Source: Metabacillus indicus LMG 22858 (GTDB lineage Bacteria; Bacillota; Bacilli; Bacillales; Bacillaceae). From it: a stretch of DNA of 64,000 nt. The DNA is taken from NCBI RefSeq assembly GCF_000708755.2, contig NZ_JGVU02000007.1:186001-250000 (forward strand), given 5' to 3'. The position numbers and the translations under genes were made by a program. Each line of letters starts with the position of its first letter. Within the stretch, counting starts at the first letter, position 1. Of the stretch, positions 1-7,406 are shown piece by piece. The notes under the pieces are model-generated. The model was not told the DNA's origin, searched no databases, and saw only the letters and a program-made list of their open reading frames with translations.

Positions 1-399
1 AATAAGATCGTATGTGGGAATCCGGAACGTTCTCCCTTCAATACTTTCAACGTATATACTATTTACTAACGTTAGGCCATTCCGTCTCAATTCTATGTGT
101 TTAACAGCTGCAAACGATATGTCCCCTTTTTTCGATGTGACAGAACCTCCAGGGCCCTGAACAATCGAAAAAAGGCTTCTTCCCGGTATGAGGCCAGGAA
201 GAAACCAGCAAAACAAATAGAGGAAAACCGGAAAGAAAATAAGTCCGCCAAATAGCCATATGAATGAGTAACCAGAGTTGAATTTAAACACTTCAATTAG
301 TAAATAACCTGTGCCCAGCAAGCCTCCGATAATGAAAGCGGACAAGATTGAATAATAAAAACGGCTGCCTTTAATATCAATGGTATTTGATGTTTTCAT
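1..399 (-). CDS. Two-helix membrane protein, YfjD/DUF5381-like (paralogue 3, partial)
   Basis: The gene is read from ATG at 399 and runs off the left edge, so only about 133 N-terminal residues are visible. After a short start (MKTSNTIDIKGSRF) come two hydrophobic helices at about residues 17-37 and 43-65, then a soluble part with SVTSKKGDISF and VKHIELRRNGLTLVNS. This matches the two genes upstream in the operon almost motif for motif (IKGs+F, FGG, PG+xLF, NPxNLxN). It is the last visible member of a T7SS-linked operon. The family resembles B. subtilis YfjD/YfjE as I remember them. Function is unknown; an immunity role is inferred from the tandem copies beside a putative effector. Confidence 0.6.
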   Translation of the reverse strand, partial: MKTSNTIDIKGSRFYYSILSAFIIGGLLGTGYLLIEVFKFNSGYSFIWLFGGLIFFPVFLYLFCWFLPGLIPGRSLFSIVQGPGGSVTSKKGDISFAAVKHIELRRNGLTLVNSIYVESIEGRTFRIPTYDLI

Positions 400-423
400 T
401 ATGGGAGAACTCCTCTGTAAAGG

Positions 424-972
424 TTATTCTGCTTTCCTTTCATACTTTGCATCTTCGAACAGCTGATCCAGATTAACATGCCGGTCCCACACTGTTTTAG
501 CATCCTGATTCATATGCGGGTAAATATACTGGTCAACTAAAACAGCAAAGTCAGTATCATCAAGCTGATTGTATGTTCTGATTCTAGCGACTTTACCATC
601 ATATGTTTCAATAACAATATCATTAATCAAATTAAGGGGATTCCTTACAAACCTGATATTTTTTATGCTTGTAAAAGGTATGTTCTTGCTTTTACTTTTC
701 ACACTGCCATTCGGACCCTCAGTTAAACTCAGAAGAACCTTCCCCGGAACAAAGCCCGGAAGCGACCATAATGTCAGATAGAGAAAAACAGGAGACAGCA
801 AAATGCCTCCGCCAAGGTAGAAAAATGAATACTTTGAATCAAATTTCAAACCATTTGCGATAAGGAAAACACATGCTGCGAGACCGCCGAACGTTGCCAG
901 CAGCATCCAGACGTACATGAATTTGGAGCCTTTGATGTGGACTATGTTGTGATTTGTTGTAAGATTAAGCAA
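424..972 (-). CDS. Two-helix membrane protein, YfjD/DUF5381-like (paralogue 2)
   Basis: This 182-residue protein has two predicted membrane helices at about residues 18-40 and 50-72, followed by a soluble domain of about 110 residues. It starts with TTG at 972, preceded by AGGGTGA; the next ATG would remove the conserved HIKGSKF block. It shares the order IKG-F, two helices, PGKVL, NPLNLINDI and a C-terminal VWDRHVNLDQL with the adjacent paralogue, whose C-terminus has VWDRKITNDQL. The gene lies about 56 bp downstream of that paralogue on the same strand. Assignment to the YfjD-type family is from memory. The molecular role is not established. Confidence 0.6.
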   Translation of the reverse strand: MLNLTTNHNIVHIKGSKFMYVWMLLATFGGLAACVFLIANGLKFDSKYSFFYLGGGILLSPVFLYLTLWSLPGFVPGKVLLSLTEGPNGSVKSKSKNIPFTSIKNIRFVRNPLNLINDIVIETYDGKVARIRTYNQLDDTDFAVLVDQYIYPHMNQDAKTVWDRHVNLDQLFEDAKYERKAE

Positions 973-1028
973 GTTGAAATCACCCTATTTTTTAAGCGAC
1001 GCCTTGGAGAACATCACTAAAATGATTA

Positions 1029-1589
1029 TCAATCTATATCATGATTTCTTCTTTCATACTCCATGCTTTTTAGAAGTTGATCGTTTGTAATTTTCCGGTC
1101 CCAGACCTTTTTTGCGTTTTCCTCCAAATGCGGGTATACATGTTCGTCAAAAATATCATAAAAGTTGACTTCGTGAAGAAGATTATATGTTATAAATTTA
1201 ATTCTTTTGTTGTCAAAGGTTTCTATATGAATCTCGTTAAACAAATTTATAGGATTTCTTTTATAATCTATATTTTTGATATTGCTAAATTGCACTTCTC
1301 TTTTTTTTGAAACGATTTTACCCTTTTCTCCTGGAATAATAGTAAACAAGACTTTACCAGGAGCAAGACTTGGCAGTGCCCAAATTGCTTCGTACAAGAA
1401 AAAAGGGAAGAATAGCAACCCTCCACCTAAATAAATCAGAGCGTAATTTGATTCAAACTTTAATCCATTTTGTATTAAGACAACACATGCTATTAAACCA
1501 CCAAAAATAAACAGAAACATCCATATATACATAACAAAATTTCCTTTTATTTTGATGGCATCTTTATCTGATGATGTTAGAGAAGACAA
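1029..1589 (-). CDS. Two-helix membrane protein, YfjD/DUF5381-like (paralogue 1)
   Basis: This 186-residue protein has two hydrophobic helices at about residues 20-42 and 50-72, followed by a mixed soluble domain ending in the charged ERRNHDID. A TTG start at 1589 sits 9 nt after GGAG. It aligns along its whole length with the next gene (IKGNF, YLGGGLLF, PGKVLF, RNPINLFNEI, YNLLHEV). It follows the YfjC-like gene by 14 bp, so the two are probably co-transcribed. The AT content is visibly higher than in its paralogue, which suggests the copies did not arise by a very recent duplication. Function is unknown; membrane immunity to the upstream effector is one possibility. Confidence 0.6.
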   Translation of the reverse strand: MSSLTSSDKDAIKIKGNFVMYIWMFLFIFGGLIACVVLIQNGLKFESNYALIYLGGGLLFFPFFLYEAIWALPSLAPGKVLFTIIPGEKGKIVSKKREVQFSNIKNIDYKRNPINLFNEIHIETFDNKRIKFITYNLLHEVNFYDIFDEHVYPHLEENAKKVWDRKITNDQLLKSMEYERRNHDID

Positions 1590-1603
1590 CCAATACAGCT
1601 CCT

Positions 1604-2371
1604 TTAGAGTAAAGAATATTCATTTTTATTAATAAAATGATTTAATATATCTTGATTATAATTTTCTACTTTATAACCATCTTTCTTTGTCCTGGTTATT
1701 AACCAAGATCTCTTCATACCTGGAATTATAAAACACACGTCCAATAAATCAGGAGTGTTTTCTTGATCATATTCTAAATAGACTAAGCTATTCATTTTCC
1801 CCTCTCTTCTAGTTAAATCTTCAATGAACTCGCTACCTACAACAGATTTTATACTAGAACCGATTTCTGTTTTCTTATCGCTGACTGATTCTAACAAACT
1901 CTCAAATTCTTCTCTTTCAATTTCGAACACCTGTTTATCAGAAGCGATGTCAATAAGTTCAAAAAAGTTCTGTATATTTTCTGAAACATTTTCTAGGGAA
2001 GATTTACTAACTTGGTGCACTTGATTATCATACAAGAGTTTATGCGAATAAATATAATCACCTCTAAAATGATAAGAGATTGTTTCTTCACTCATTGTAT
2101 CGGTAAATTTAGAAGCTTTAACTGTCTTATCAGCATATATAAGAATTTCTACAAATTCTTTGTATTCTTCTTTCAAAATATACCTGTTTTTTTCCTCAGT
2201 AACCATATCCTTTGCAAGTAGAGACCTAGCTGAAGATTCTAACTGCTGTCTTAATTCTGCTTCTGTCATATCAGGGAAATACATATCTTTAATTGACATA
2301 CCCTGTTCATAGTAACCTTCACTGTAAAAAGCAAAAATCAGCTCTTCAACGCTTAATTTAATCGTAGTCAT
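1604..2371 (-). CDS. YfjC-like T7SS-operon protein (possible effector chaperone)
   Basis: This is a 255-residue soluble acidic protein with no signal peptide or membrane helix. It starts at ATG 2371 behind AAAGGAGG. The N-terminus (MTTIKLSVEELIFAFYSEGY) and a short winged-helix-like segment (TEAELRQQLESSARSLLAKD) precede a beta-rich body ending in WLITRTKKDGYKVEN. Size and position right after the YfjB-like effector fit B. subtilis YfjC as I remember it. The LSVEEL opening and overall length also recall EspG-type T7SS chaperones, but I cannot demonstrate that fold here. The start is 21 bp from the effector stop, so the two are probably co-transcribed. Confidence 0.5.
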   Translation of the reverse strand: MTTIKLSVEELIFAFYSEGYYEQGMSIKDMYFPDMTEAELRQQLESSARSLLAKDMVTEEKNRYILKEEYKEFVEILIYADKTVKASKFTDTMSEETISYHFRGDYIYSHKLLYDNQVHQVSKSSLENVSENIQNFFELIDIASDKQVFEIEREEFESLLESVSDKKTEIGSSIKSVVGSEFIEDLTRREGKMNSLVYLEYDQENTPDLLDVCFIIPGMKRSWLITRTKKDGYKVENYNQDILNHFINKNEYSLL

Positions 2372-2392
2372 AAATCCTCCTTTTAAAATTTA

Positions 2393-3622
2393 TTAACCAA
2401 AAATACTTTTAGCCCCTTTTAATAAAGAACTCGCTGTATCTTTAGCTTTTGAAAGACCTTCACCAATTTCTTTAACTTTTTCAATTGGATTATTTAAGGT
2501 CTCTTTTATTTGTTCGTTCGCTTTGTCTTTCAATTTATTAAAGCCTTCAACTGCCTGACCAGCTGCTTCAATTCCACTTTTCCCAAAATCCAAAGTAGCT
2601 TGAATTGGTGTTTCAAAAACAATGGCTGCTTTCTCAGCAAATCCTGCTGTCATTTTAGCTACTTGTTCACCAGCAAGTCCTCCAACAAAAGAACCTACTG
2701 AAGCTCCAACTACAGTACCAACCGGCCCTGCTAAGCTTCCAATGGCACCACCAACTACTGCCCCACCAATTGCTCCTCCAGAAACAAATACAGTTTTATT
2801 TACTGCATTTCCAACCGCTTTAGCATTTTCTCTTTTCAATACATCAGGCATATTTCCATACTTGGCGTAGTTTTCAGAGATTTTCAATCCCATTCCTACA
2901 GTTTCAGTAGCTCCTGTTATCACTAAAGTGCTTACTACATTTGTTTTTCCGAATTTCACGAGATCATCACCAAAATTTTTCAATACCGATGATTTAACCT
3001 GACCTCTAGATAAATCTCCCCATAAAGCTTTTGAGCTGTTGCTATAATTAACAACATCACCTGGCAAATATTTTGCATATTTTTTATGAACTAAATCAGC
3101 GAAAGGCGTGTCTTTGTATTTATTAAAAATGAAAGTAGGACTAAGCAATCCTTTTGCAAAACGCTTGTATTTAGAAGCGTCTACTACGTCAGACAACTTG
3201 CCAAGTGTACTTAAATGCCTGAAAGAATATGCTCCATCCACGTTTTTTGCAAATTGAGTTACTCCCAGCCCATAATATGCAAGCTGTCTTGAAACTAACC
3301 CTCCCATTGCAACCATTGTTCCATATTTGTTATGGATGTTGTACATTCTGCCAAGCAAGTCATCTTTTTCTGCAAATTTATTCGCAGTCATTCTTACATC
3401 TTGTTCAATTTCACTTAATCTATCAGAAAGAGCCTGGCCTGTATGCCATGGGTCTCCAACTGAATAAAAACAGTGAGCATATTCTGGAGGAGCGCTCAAT
3501 ATTAAACTAGCCAGCGACCTATGAAGCTGTTTTGATTCTTCATCAATATCTGTCAACTTAAAGACCAGTTCATTTGAAAGTTCATCTAGTTTATTAGGAT
3601 CCACTGAAATTTTGCTGCTCAT
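2393..3622 (-). CDS. YfjB-like putative T7SS effector with glycine-zipper segment
   Basis: This 409-residue protein starts at ATG 3622 after GAGG. Residues 1-100 look helical and WXG/LXG-like (SVDPNKLDELSNELV, later SDRLSEIEQDV). The middle has no recognisable enzyme motif. Residues about 280-330 form a long glycine zipper (GGAIGGAVVGGAIGSLAG, then VGTVVGASVGSFVGGLAG), typical of segments that insert into or oligomerise in membranes. The C-terminus is amphipathic helix with a KE/KA-rich tail. Size and neighbours match B. subtilis YfjB. It lies downstream of a WXG100 gene and upstream of membrane paralogues. A membrane-active toxin is an inference; a structural or cell-surface role is equally open. 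Confidence 0.55.
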   Translation of the reverse strand: MSSKISVDPNKLDELSNELVFKLTDIDEESKQLHRSLASLILSAPPEYAHCFYSVGDPWHTGQALSDRLSEIEQDVRMTANKFAEKDDLLGRMYNIHNKYGTMVAMGGLVSRQLAYYGLGVTQFAKNVDGAYSFRHLSTLGKLSDVVDASKYKRFAKGLLSPTFIFNKYKDTPFADLVHKKYAKYLPGDVVNYSNSSKALWGDLSRGQVKSSVLKNFGDDLVKFGKTNVVSTLVITGATETVGMGLKISENYAKYGNMPDVLKRENAKAVGNAVNKTVFVSGGAIGGAVVGGAIGSLAGPVGTVVGASVGSFVGGLAGEQVAKMTAGFAEKAAIVFETPIQATLDFGKSGIEAAGQAVEGFNKLKDKANEQIKETLNNPIEKVKEIGEGLSKAKDTASSLLKGAKSIFG

Positions 3623-3659
3623 AAGAATAAAACCTCATTTCCATTTTTAAATATTGCGC

Positions 3660-3797
3660 TCAAATCATCTGAAAGAATTGATATCCTAAGATTGTGATTT
3701 GAATAGGCAGAATAAAAAAGTCTACGCAGCCTGGAAGTACACACCCTCCTCTTGCAGCATCATTAGGATCTTGGTTGTTTTTTTTCTTGTTTGTCAA
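3660..3797 (-). CDS. Micro-protein with paired-cysteine motif (copy 3)
   Basis: This 45-residue ORF starts with TTG at 3797, 6 nt after GAGGTG. The N-terminus is lysine/asparagine-rich (TNKKKNNQDPND), followed by GGCVLPGCVDFFILPIQI and then TILGYQFFQMI. It is clearly related to the two ORFs immediately upstream: C-x2/3-P-x-C-[VL]-DFFI-[IL]-P-x-Q, then GYQ or AYQ. The C-terminal 25 residues are hydrophobic enough to contact a membrane. I do not recognise the family. The operon position, between a WXG100 gene and its presumed effector, suggests a T7SS accessory or small immunity-like peptide. Confidence 0.7.
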   Translation of the reverse strand: MTNKKKNNQDPNDAARGGCVLPGCVDFFILPIQITILGYQFFQMI

Positions 3798-3814
3798 AAT
3801 ACACACCTCATCGT

Positions 3815-3976
3815 TCAAATTAAATTCAGCAGTTGATAACCTAATACACCAAGCTGGAGAGGAATAATGAAAAAATCCAAACAGCTCGGCATACAGCCAT
3901 CGTCTCCTGGAATATCCTTTTTCTTCTTTTTGCGATTGTAGTTTGGATCATGGTCATATCTGTGATCATTTCTCAT
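3815..3976 (-). CDS. Micro-protein with paired-cysteine motif (copy 2)
   Basis: This 53-residue ORF starts at ATG 3976 with GAGGTG 4 nt upstream. The N-terminus carries RYDHDPNYNRKKKKK, almost identical to copy 1. The C-terminal block GCMPSCLDFFIIPLQLG is followed by VLGYQLLNLI. The gap to the preceding ORF is 18 bp and to the following one 17 bp. Conservation of the protein pattern across three copies, together with good ribosome sites, argues that these are real genes. The two cysteines, four residues apart, could bind metal, form a disulfide or carry a lipid, but none of this is shown. No known family is recognised. Confidence 0.75.
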   Translation of the reverse strand: MRNDHRYDHDPNYNRKKKKKDIPGDDGCMPSCLDFFIIPLQLGVLGYQLLNLI

Positions 3977-3994
3977 ATTACACCTCAGAGTTTC

Positions 3995-4162
3995 TCACAC
4001 AATCTGCATCAACTGATAAGCAACAATGCCTATCTGCAATGGGATGATAAAGAAATCAACACAGCCGGGAACGCAGCCATCATTCATTCCCTGCTTCCCG
4101 TCAACTTCTTTCTTCTTTTTCTTCCGGTTATAGTTTGGATCGTGGTCATAACGATGGCTCAT
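3995..4162 (-). CDS. Micro-protein with paired-cysteine motif (copy 1)
   Basis: This 55-residue ORF starts at ATG 4162, 17 bp after the WXG100 stop codon. Its ribosome site is weaker (GCGGGAA), so coupling to the WXG100 gene is likely. The sequence has MSHRYDHDPNYNRKKKKK, a short acidic or polar linker, then GCVPGCVDFFIIPLQIG and IVAYQLMQIV. The basic N-terminus plus hydrophobic C-terminus suggest an N-in membrane-associated peptide, though the hydrophobic stretch is only about 20 residues. It is paralogous to the next two ORFs. Function is unknown. Confidence 0.75.
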   Translation of the reverse strand: MSHRYDHDPNYNRKKKKKEVDGKQGMNDGCVPGCVDFFIIPLQIGIVAYQLMQIV

Positions 4163-4179
4163 ATCAAATTCCCGCTTTC

Positions 4180-4500
4180 TTACTGCACATCCAGCTTCTT
4201 AAGCCTCAATATGCGCTCCATTCTCTCTAATTCTTCCTGTCTTTCAATCTCTTCGCGCACGCGGTCGACGGAGTCTGCTGCTGCTTCTAGTTCGCGGCTG
4301 ATGTCATACAGGTTGTCTGAGTGGCGCTGGAAGAGGATCTTGGCTTCGTCCATGGCGGAATCGAATTTGTCGCGGGCCTTGCCGCTCCATGTTGCTGCTT
4401 TTTCGTTTGTTTCCTGCATAAGCTTTGATTCCTGGTCTTTGACGGAATCAGATGCCTGCTGAAAAACTTTTGCAAGGGCTCTGACTTGTTCAGAATTCAT
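4180..4500 (-). CDS. WXG100-family T7SS protein (YfjA-like)
   Basis: This 106-residue helical-hairpin protein belongs to the ESAT-6/WXG100 group, small T7SS substrates or partners of LXG effectors. The turn motif is WSG (in ATWSGKARDKF), about 40 residues in, flanked by two amphipathic heptad-rich helices. The C-terminus is a charged coiled coil (REEIERQEELERMERIL). ATG 4500 lies 7 nt after AGAGGTG and is preferred to an in-frame GTG at 4509 that overlaps this site. It is the first gene of the operon reading down to position 1. Length and position match YfjA of B. subtilis as I remember it. No core T7SS ATPase or membrane gene is in the window. Confidence 0.7.
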   Translation of the reverse strand: MNSEQVRALAKVFQQASDSVKDQESKLMQETNEKAATWSGKARDKFDSAMDEAKILFQRHSDNLYDISRELEAAADSVDRVREEIERQEELERMERILRLKKLDVQ

Positions 4501-4509
4501 TTTTTTCAC

Positions 4510-4814
4510 CTCTGGCTTTTTGACATTTTCTATGTACTTTCGTCTTTTTTCATCAAGATTTACACGTTTTGAACATATAAGAAAATATTACTAGAATGCA
4601 CTTCTAATTTCCATAAGTCCCCAGTAACAAATTCTGATTCTGTTTGTTCAGCTTTTCATATGGTAAAAGTCATGTTTTTACCACACATTGAAAGAATAGT
4701 GTTATTTAACAGGACTATCAGATGGTTAAACAAAAGAAAATTATCCCATTTATCTGATACCACATACCCACGTACTTTCAAACCTAATTCTGTAAAAATT
4801 TCCAATTGAAATAA
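4510..4814. other. Intergenic region between WXG100 operon and GH16 gene
   Basis: This is AT-rich sequence of about 305 bases with no ORF backed by a ribosome site. It must hold the promoter of the minus-strand WXG100 operon near its left end, but I see no pair of -35/-10 boxes close enough to consensus to call. Nothing else is recognisable. Confidence 0.5.
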
Positions 4815-4832
4815 CCCGGAGAAGTCTCCGGG
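4815..4832 (-). terminator. Terminator of the GH16 gene
   Basis: An 8-bp perfect stem (CCCGGAGA/TCTCCGGG) with a 2-nt turn lies 35 bp beyond the glucanase stop codon. The following minus-strand sequence is T-rich but interrupted. Confidence 0.6.
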
Positions 4833-4866
4833 CTTTCATTTCGTTCTTTCAGTTTCATGATCAGCA

Positions 4867-7269
4867 CTATTGTTTTACTTTAAGAATCACATCATCAATC
4901 ACTATTTCATGCTCTCCAACCGGTGATATGGCTACTTTTCCCATCAGGAATTTTAAAGCAGCTGTCTCCTCTGCAGGCATGAGGAATTCATACTTATATG
5001 TCTGCATTTCTTCTGTAAGGGCAAGTTTTTCGCTGAGGAAGCGGGTATACGCGGCATTTTCAATCGTCAGCTCCATTTCTCTCGACTTGCTTGATTTTGC
5101 TTTGAAAGATACCTCGTAAGTTGCGTTCCCGGACAGCTTCATATTACCCTGCTCGAGAAGGACACTCCAAGGTTCATTTCCTTCGTTTATTACCTTGATC
5201 TTCGCTTCACCGTTTTCAACTGCTATGCCTGCATTTGCATCGTAATGGATGTAATTGGTCCACGGGGCTAAACCCGTACTGAAGTCTCCGTTCTTCAAAG
5301 GATTTTGATCCACGTTGCCGTCTTTCGTTTTTAAAAGAACGACATCATCGAGGTACACATCTTCTTTTGATCCTCCAGCGTTCAGAAGAAGCTGGGCTTC
5401 CATGTCACTTTCTTCAGTCATCGTGAAGACGATTGTTTTTTCTTCCATAGAAGGTGTCAGATCAATTGTTTGCGGCTTTGAATAACTGATGCTTCCATCC
5501 TGATTAGTCACGTTCAGTTCAATGGTTCTTGGTTTTGCAGCTCTTGCCTTAAAGGTCAGGGTATATTCATTTCCTTTTACAAGCTGAAGGCCTTTTTGGG
5601 AAAACTGGATGGCACCCGGTGTTTTTCCGCCGTTTTTAATGTCCAATCGTGCTTCTCTGGTGTCCTCTTTGACGCTTGCATTTGCTTTTGCACCTTCTGT
5701 ATGAAGGTTCCAGTAAGTCAGCCTGTCTATGTTTCCCTGGTCAAACGTGCCGTTGTACACATGATTTCCATTTGAAAGTACTGGTTTTGAAGCATTTTCA
5801 TCAAGCGGCTCTCCTGTTATATCCTCCACGCGCACATTTCCAATCCAAACTGGACTTGTGCCGTTTCCGCCAAGATTAAATTCCAGCCTGGACAGGATGT
5901 CTGTTTCATTGCCCATTGTAAAAGTATAGGAGTAGGATTTCAGCTCTTCCGTAAGAGCGAAAACTTCTTCATTCGAGTACTTTACCCAGCCTCTTTCAGC
6001 GCCGGCACCCGTTTTCACCATGATATTTCTGGCTGAATCAGACTTTGCATCAAAGCTCACTTTGTATGTGCCGGCCTCGGCGAGAGAAAGATTCTGAATC
6101 AGCTGCAGCGAATAGAGCTGACTTCCCGGGTTTGCGACCGTTATCTTCGCTAAATTCTGATCCACTGAAATTGCGCCATGTCCGCCAAAATCAGGGAGAT
6201 GGACAAAATTCCAATAATCGTGGCTGAAAACATCGTCTCCAGAATCCACATCGGTAATAGGCTGCTCAAATGCTGCATCGTAAATATAATTGCCGTCGCT
6301 TAAAGGCTGTTTCGCATCAGCTGGAAGAACGGCAGGTTCATCAGCAGGCTCTGTCGGTGTCTTATATTTGCCGTTTTTCAAATCAAAGACGCGCACATAA
6401 TCAATTTCCATTTGCTTAGGGAAGACAGTTGATGCATCCGGGTCCCCGTCAAACCATCCTCCTACGGCCAGGTTCATGATTAAGTAAAAGTTCTGGTCAA
6501 AAGGTGCAGGGTAGCTGAAATTTGCAGCGTTTCCGGTTCCTTTTGAGTACCATTTGTTCTGTGTTTGATAATGCTCACCGTCTACGTACCAGCGAAGCTC
6601 ACCGGGTTCCCATTCAAGCGCATACGTATGCCAGTCTTCCGTTGTCGAGCCATCCTTAAATTCATAATCTTTGCCTGTATATTTGTTGTTCGGCCATCCT
6701 TCCCCGTAGTGAATCGTACCGGCTACAAGGTTTGGTTTGCTTCCCCATGATTCCATGATGTCGATTTCCCCGGAAGCTGCCCATGTACCATATTTATCTT
6801 CTTCAGGAAGCATCCAGAGAGCAGGCCATATTCCCTTACCCGAAGGAAGCTTTGCCTTAATTTCATAGCGTCCGTATTTATGGCTGAAGAGTCCTTTTGT
6901 TTTCACTTTGGCAGACGTATAATCGTACGTGCCGAACTGATCAGTCGTTTGCTCCTTTTTTGCTTTTAAAATGAGCTTACCGTCTTTTATGTAAGCGTTC
7001 TCTTTAGAGTCCGTATAATACTCTTTTTCATTATTTCCCCAGCCTGGCGATATTGGGTTTCCATTTCCATCCACAATCCAGTTGCCGATATCAAAGTTCC
7101 ATTTGCTTCTGTCAATCTCGGTTCCGCTGAATTCATCTGACCAAACAAGTGACCACTGCTTTTTCTTCATCGCTTCTCCTTTTTTCTCTTCCGTTTCTCC
7201 TGCCTGAGCATAAATACTGCCTGAAAGCATGAGCAGGCCACACATCATGATCGCCATTCCTTTTTTCAA
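4867..7269 (-). CDS. Secreted GH16 beta-glucanase with three C-terminal carbohydrate-binding modules
   Basis: This is a probable extracellular endo-beta-1,3(4)-glucanase (laminarinase type). TTG at 7269 follows GAGGAGGG at good spacing; the longer frame from 7302 lacks a ribosome site. The signal peptide reads MKKGMAIMMCGLLMLSGSI and is probably cut after AQA. The GH16 domain spans about residues 35-300, with WPALWMLP and the catalytic motif GEIDIMES (Glu168, Asp170, Glu173). Three beta-sandwich repeats follow at about residues 320-480, 490-640 and 655-800. Each starts with a Y/NG-F-x-x-G-like opening (NYIYDAAF, NHVYNGTF, NPLKNGDF), as in CBM4/9-type modules. At 800 residues it is far longer than single-domain lichenases, which fits binding to insoluble polysaccharide. 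It is monocistronic. Confidence 0.9.
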   Translation of the reverse strand: MKKGMAIMMCGLLMLSGSIYAQAGETEEKKGEAMKKKQWSLVWSDEFSGTEIDRSKWNFDIGNWIVDGNGNPISPGWGNNEKEYYTDSKENAYIKDGKLILKAKKEQTTDQFGTYDYTSAKVKTKGLFSHKYGRYEIKAKLPSGKGIWPALWMLPEEDKYGTWAASGEIDIMESWGSKPNLVAGTIHYGEGWPNNKYTGKDYEFKDGSTTEDWHTYALEWEPGELRWYVDGEHYQTQNKWYSKGTGNAANFSYPAPFDQNFYLIMNLAVGGWFDGDPDASTVFPKQMEIDYVRVFDLKNGKYKTPTEPADEPAVLPADAKQPLSDGNYIYDAAFEQPITDVDSGDDVFSHDYWNFVHLPDFGGHGAISVDQNLAKITVANPGSQLYSLQLIQNLSLAEAGTYKVSFDAKSDSARNIMVKTGAGAERGWVKYSNEEVFALTEELKSYSYTFTMGNETDILSRLEFNLGGNGTSPVWIGNVRVEDITGEPLDENASKPVLSNGNHVYNGTFDQGNIDRLTYWNLHTEGAKANASVKEDTREARLDIKNGGKTPGAIQFSQKGLQLVKGNEYTLTFKARAAKPRTIELNVTNQDGSISYSKPQTIDLTPSMEEKTIVFTMTEESDMEAQLLLNAGGSKEDVYLDDVVLLKTKDGNVDQNPLKNGDFSTGLAPWTNYIHYDANAGIAVENGEAKIKVINEGNEPWSVLLEQGNMKLSGNATYEVSFKAKSSKSREMELTIENAAYTRFLSEKLALTEEMQTYKYEFLMPAEETAALKFLMGKVAISPVGEHEIVIDDVILKVKQ

Positions 7270-7382
7270 ATTCGTTTCCCTCCTCTTAAAAATGATGAAC
7301 ATACACCTAGTTTAGCGTGACTTTTCTTCATTCTTCAGACTTTAAATTATGTATAAGGGCGCAAAATTTTAGAAATAAAAAA

Positions 7383-7401
7383 AGGAGCTGCGCGGGCTCC
7401 T
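7383..7401 (-). terminator. Terminator of the NprR-like gene
   Basis: A 6-bp stem (AGGAGC/GCTCCT) lies just past the stop codon of the regulator and is followed on the minus strand by a run of seven T residues. Confidence 0.75.
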
Positions 7402-7406
7402 CAATT

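Noticed and set aside
2622..2870. 82-codon plus-strand frame rich in Thr, Pro and Ala
   Set aside because: This low-complexity frame is the antisense of the glycine-zipper codons of the YfjB-like gene.
7303..7406. Search for an NprX-like signalling peptide after the regulator
   Set aside because: The interval holds the terminator and then AT-rich sequence, with no short ORF carrying a ribosome site and signal-peptide pattern.
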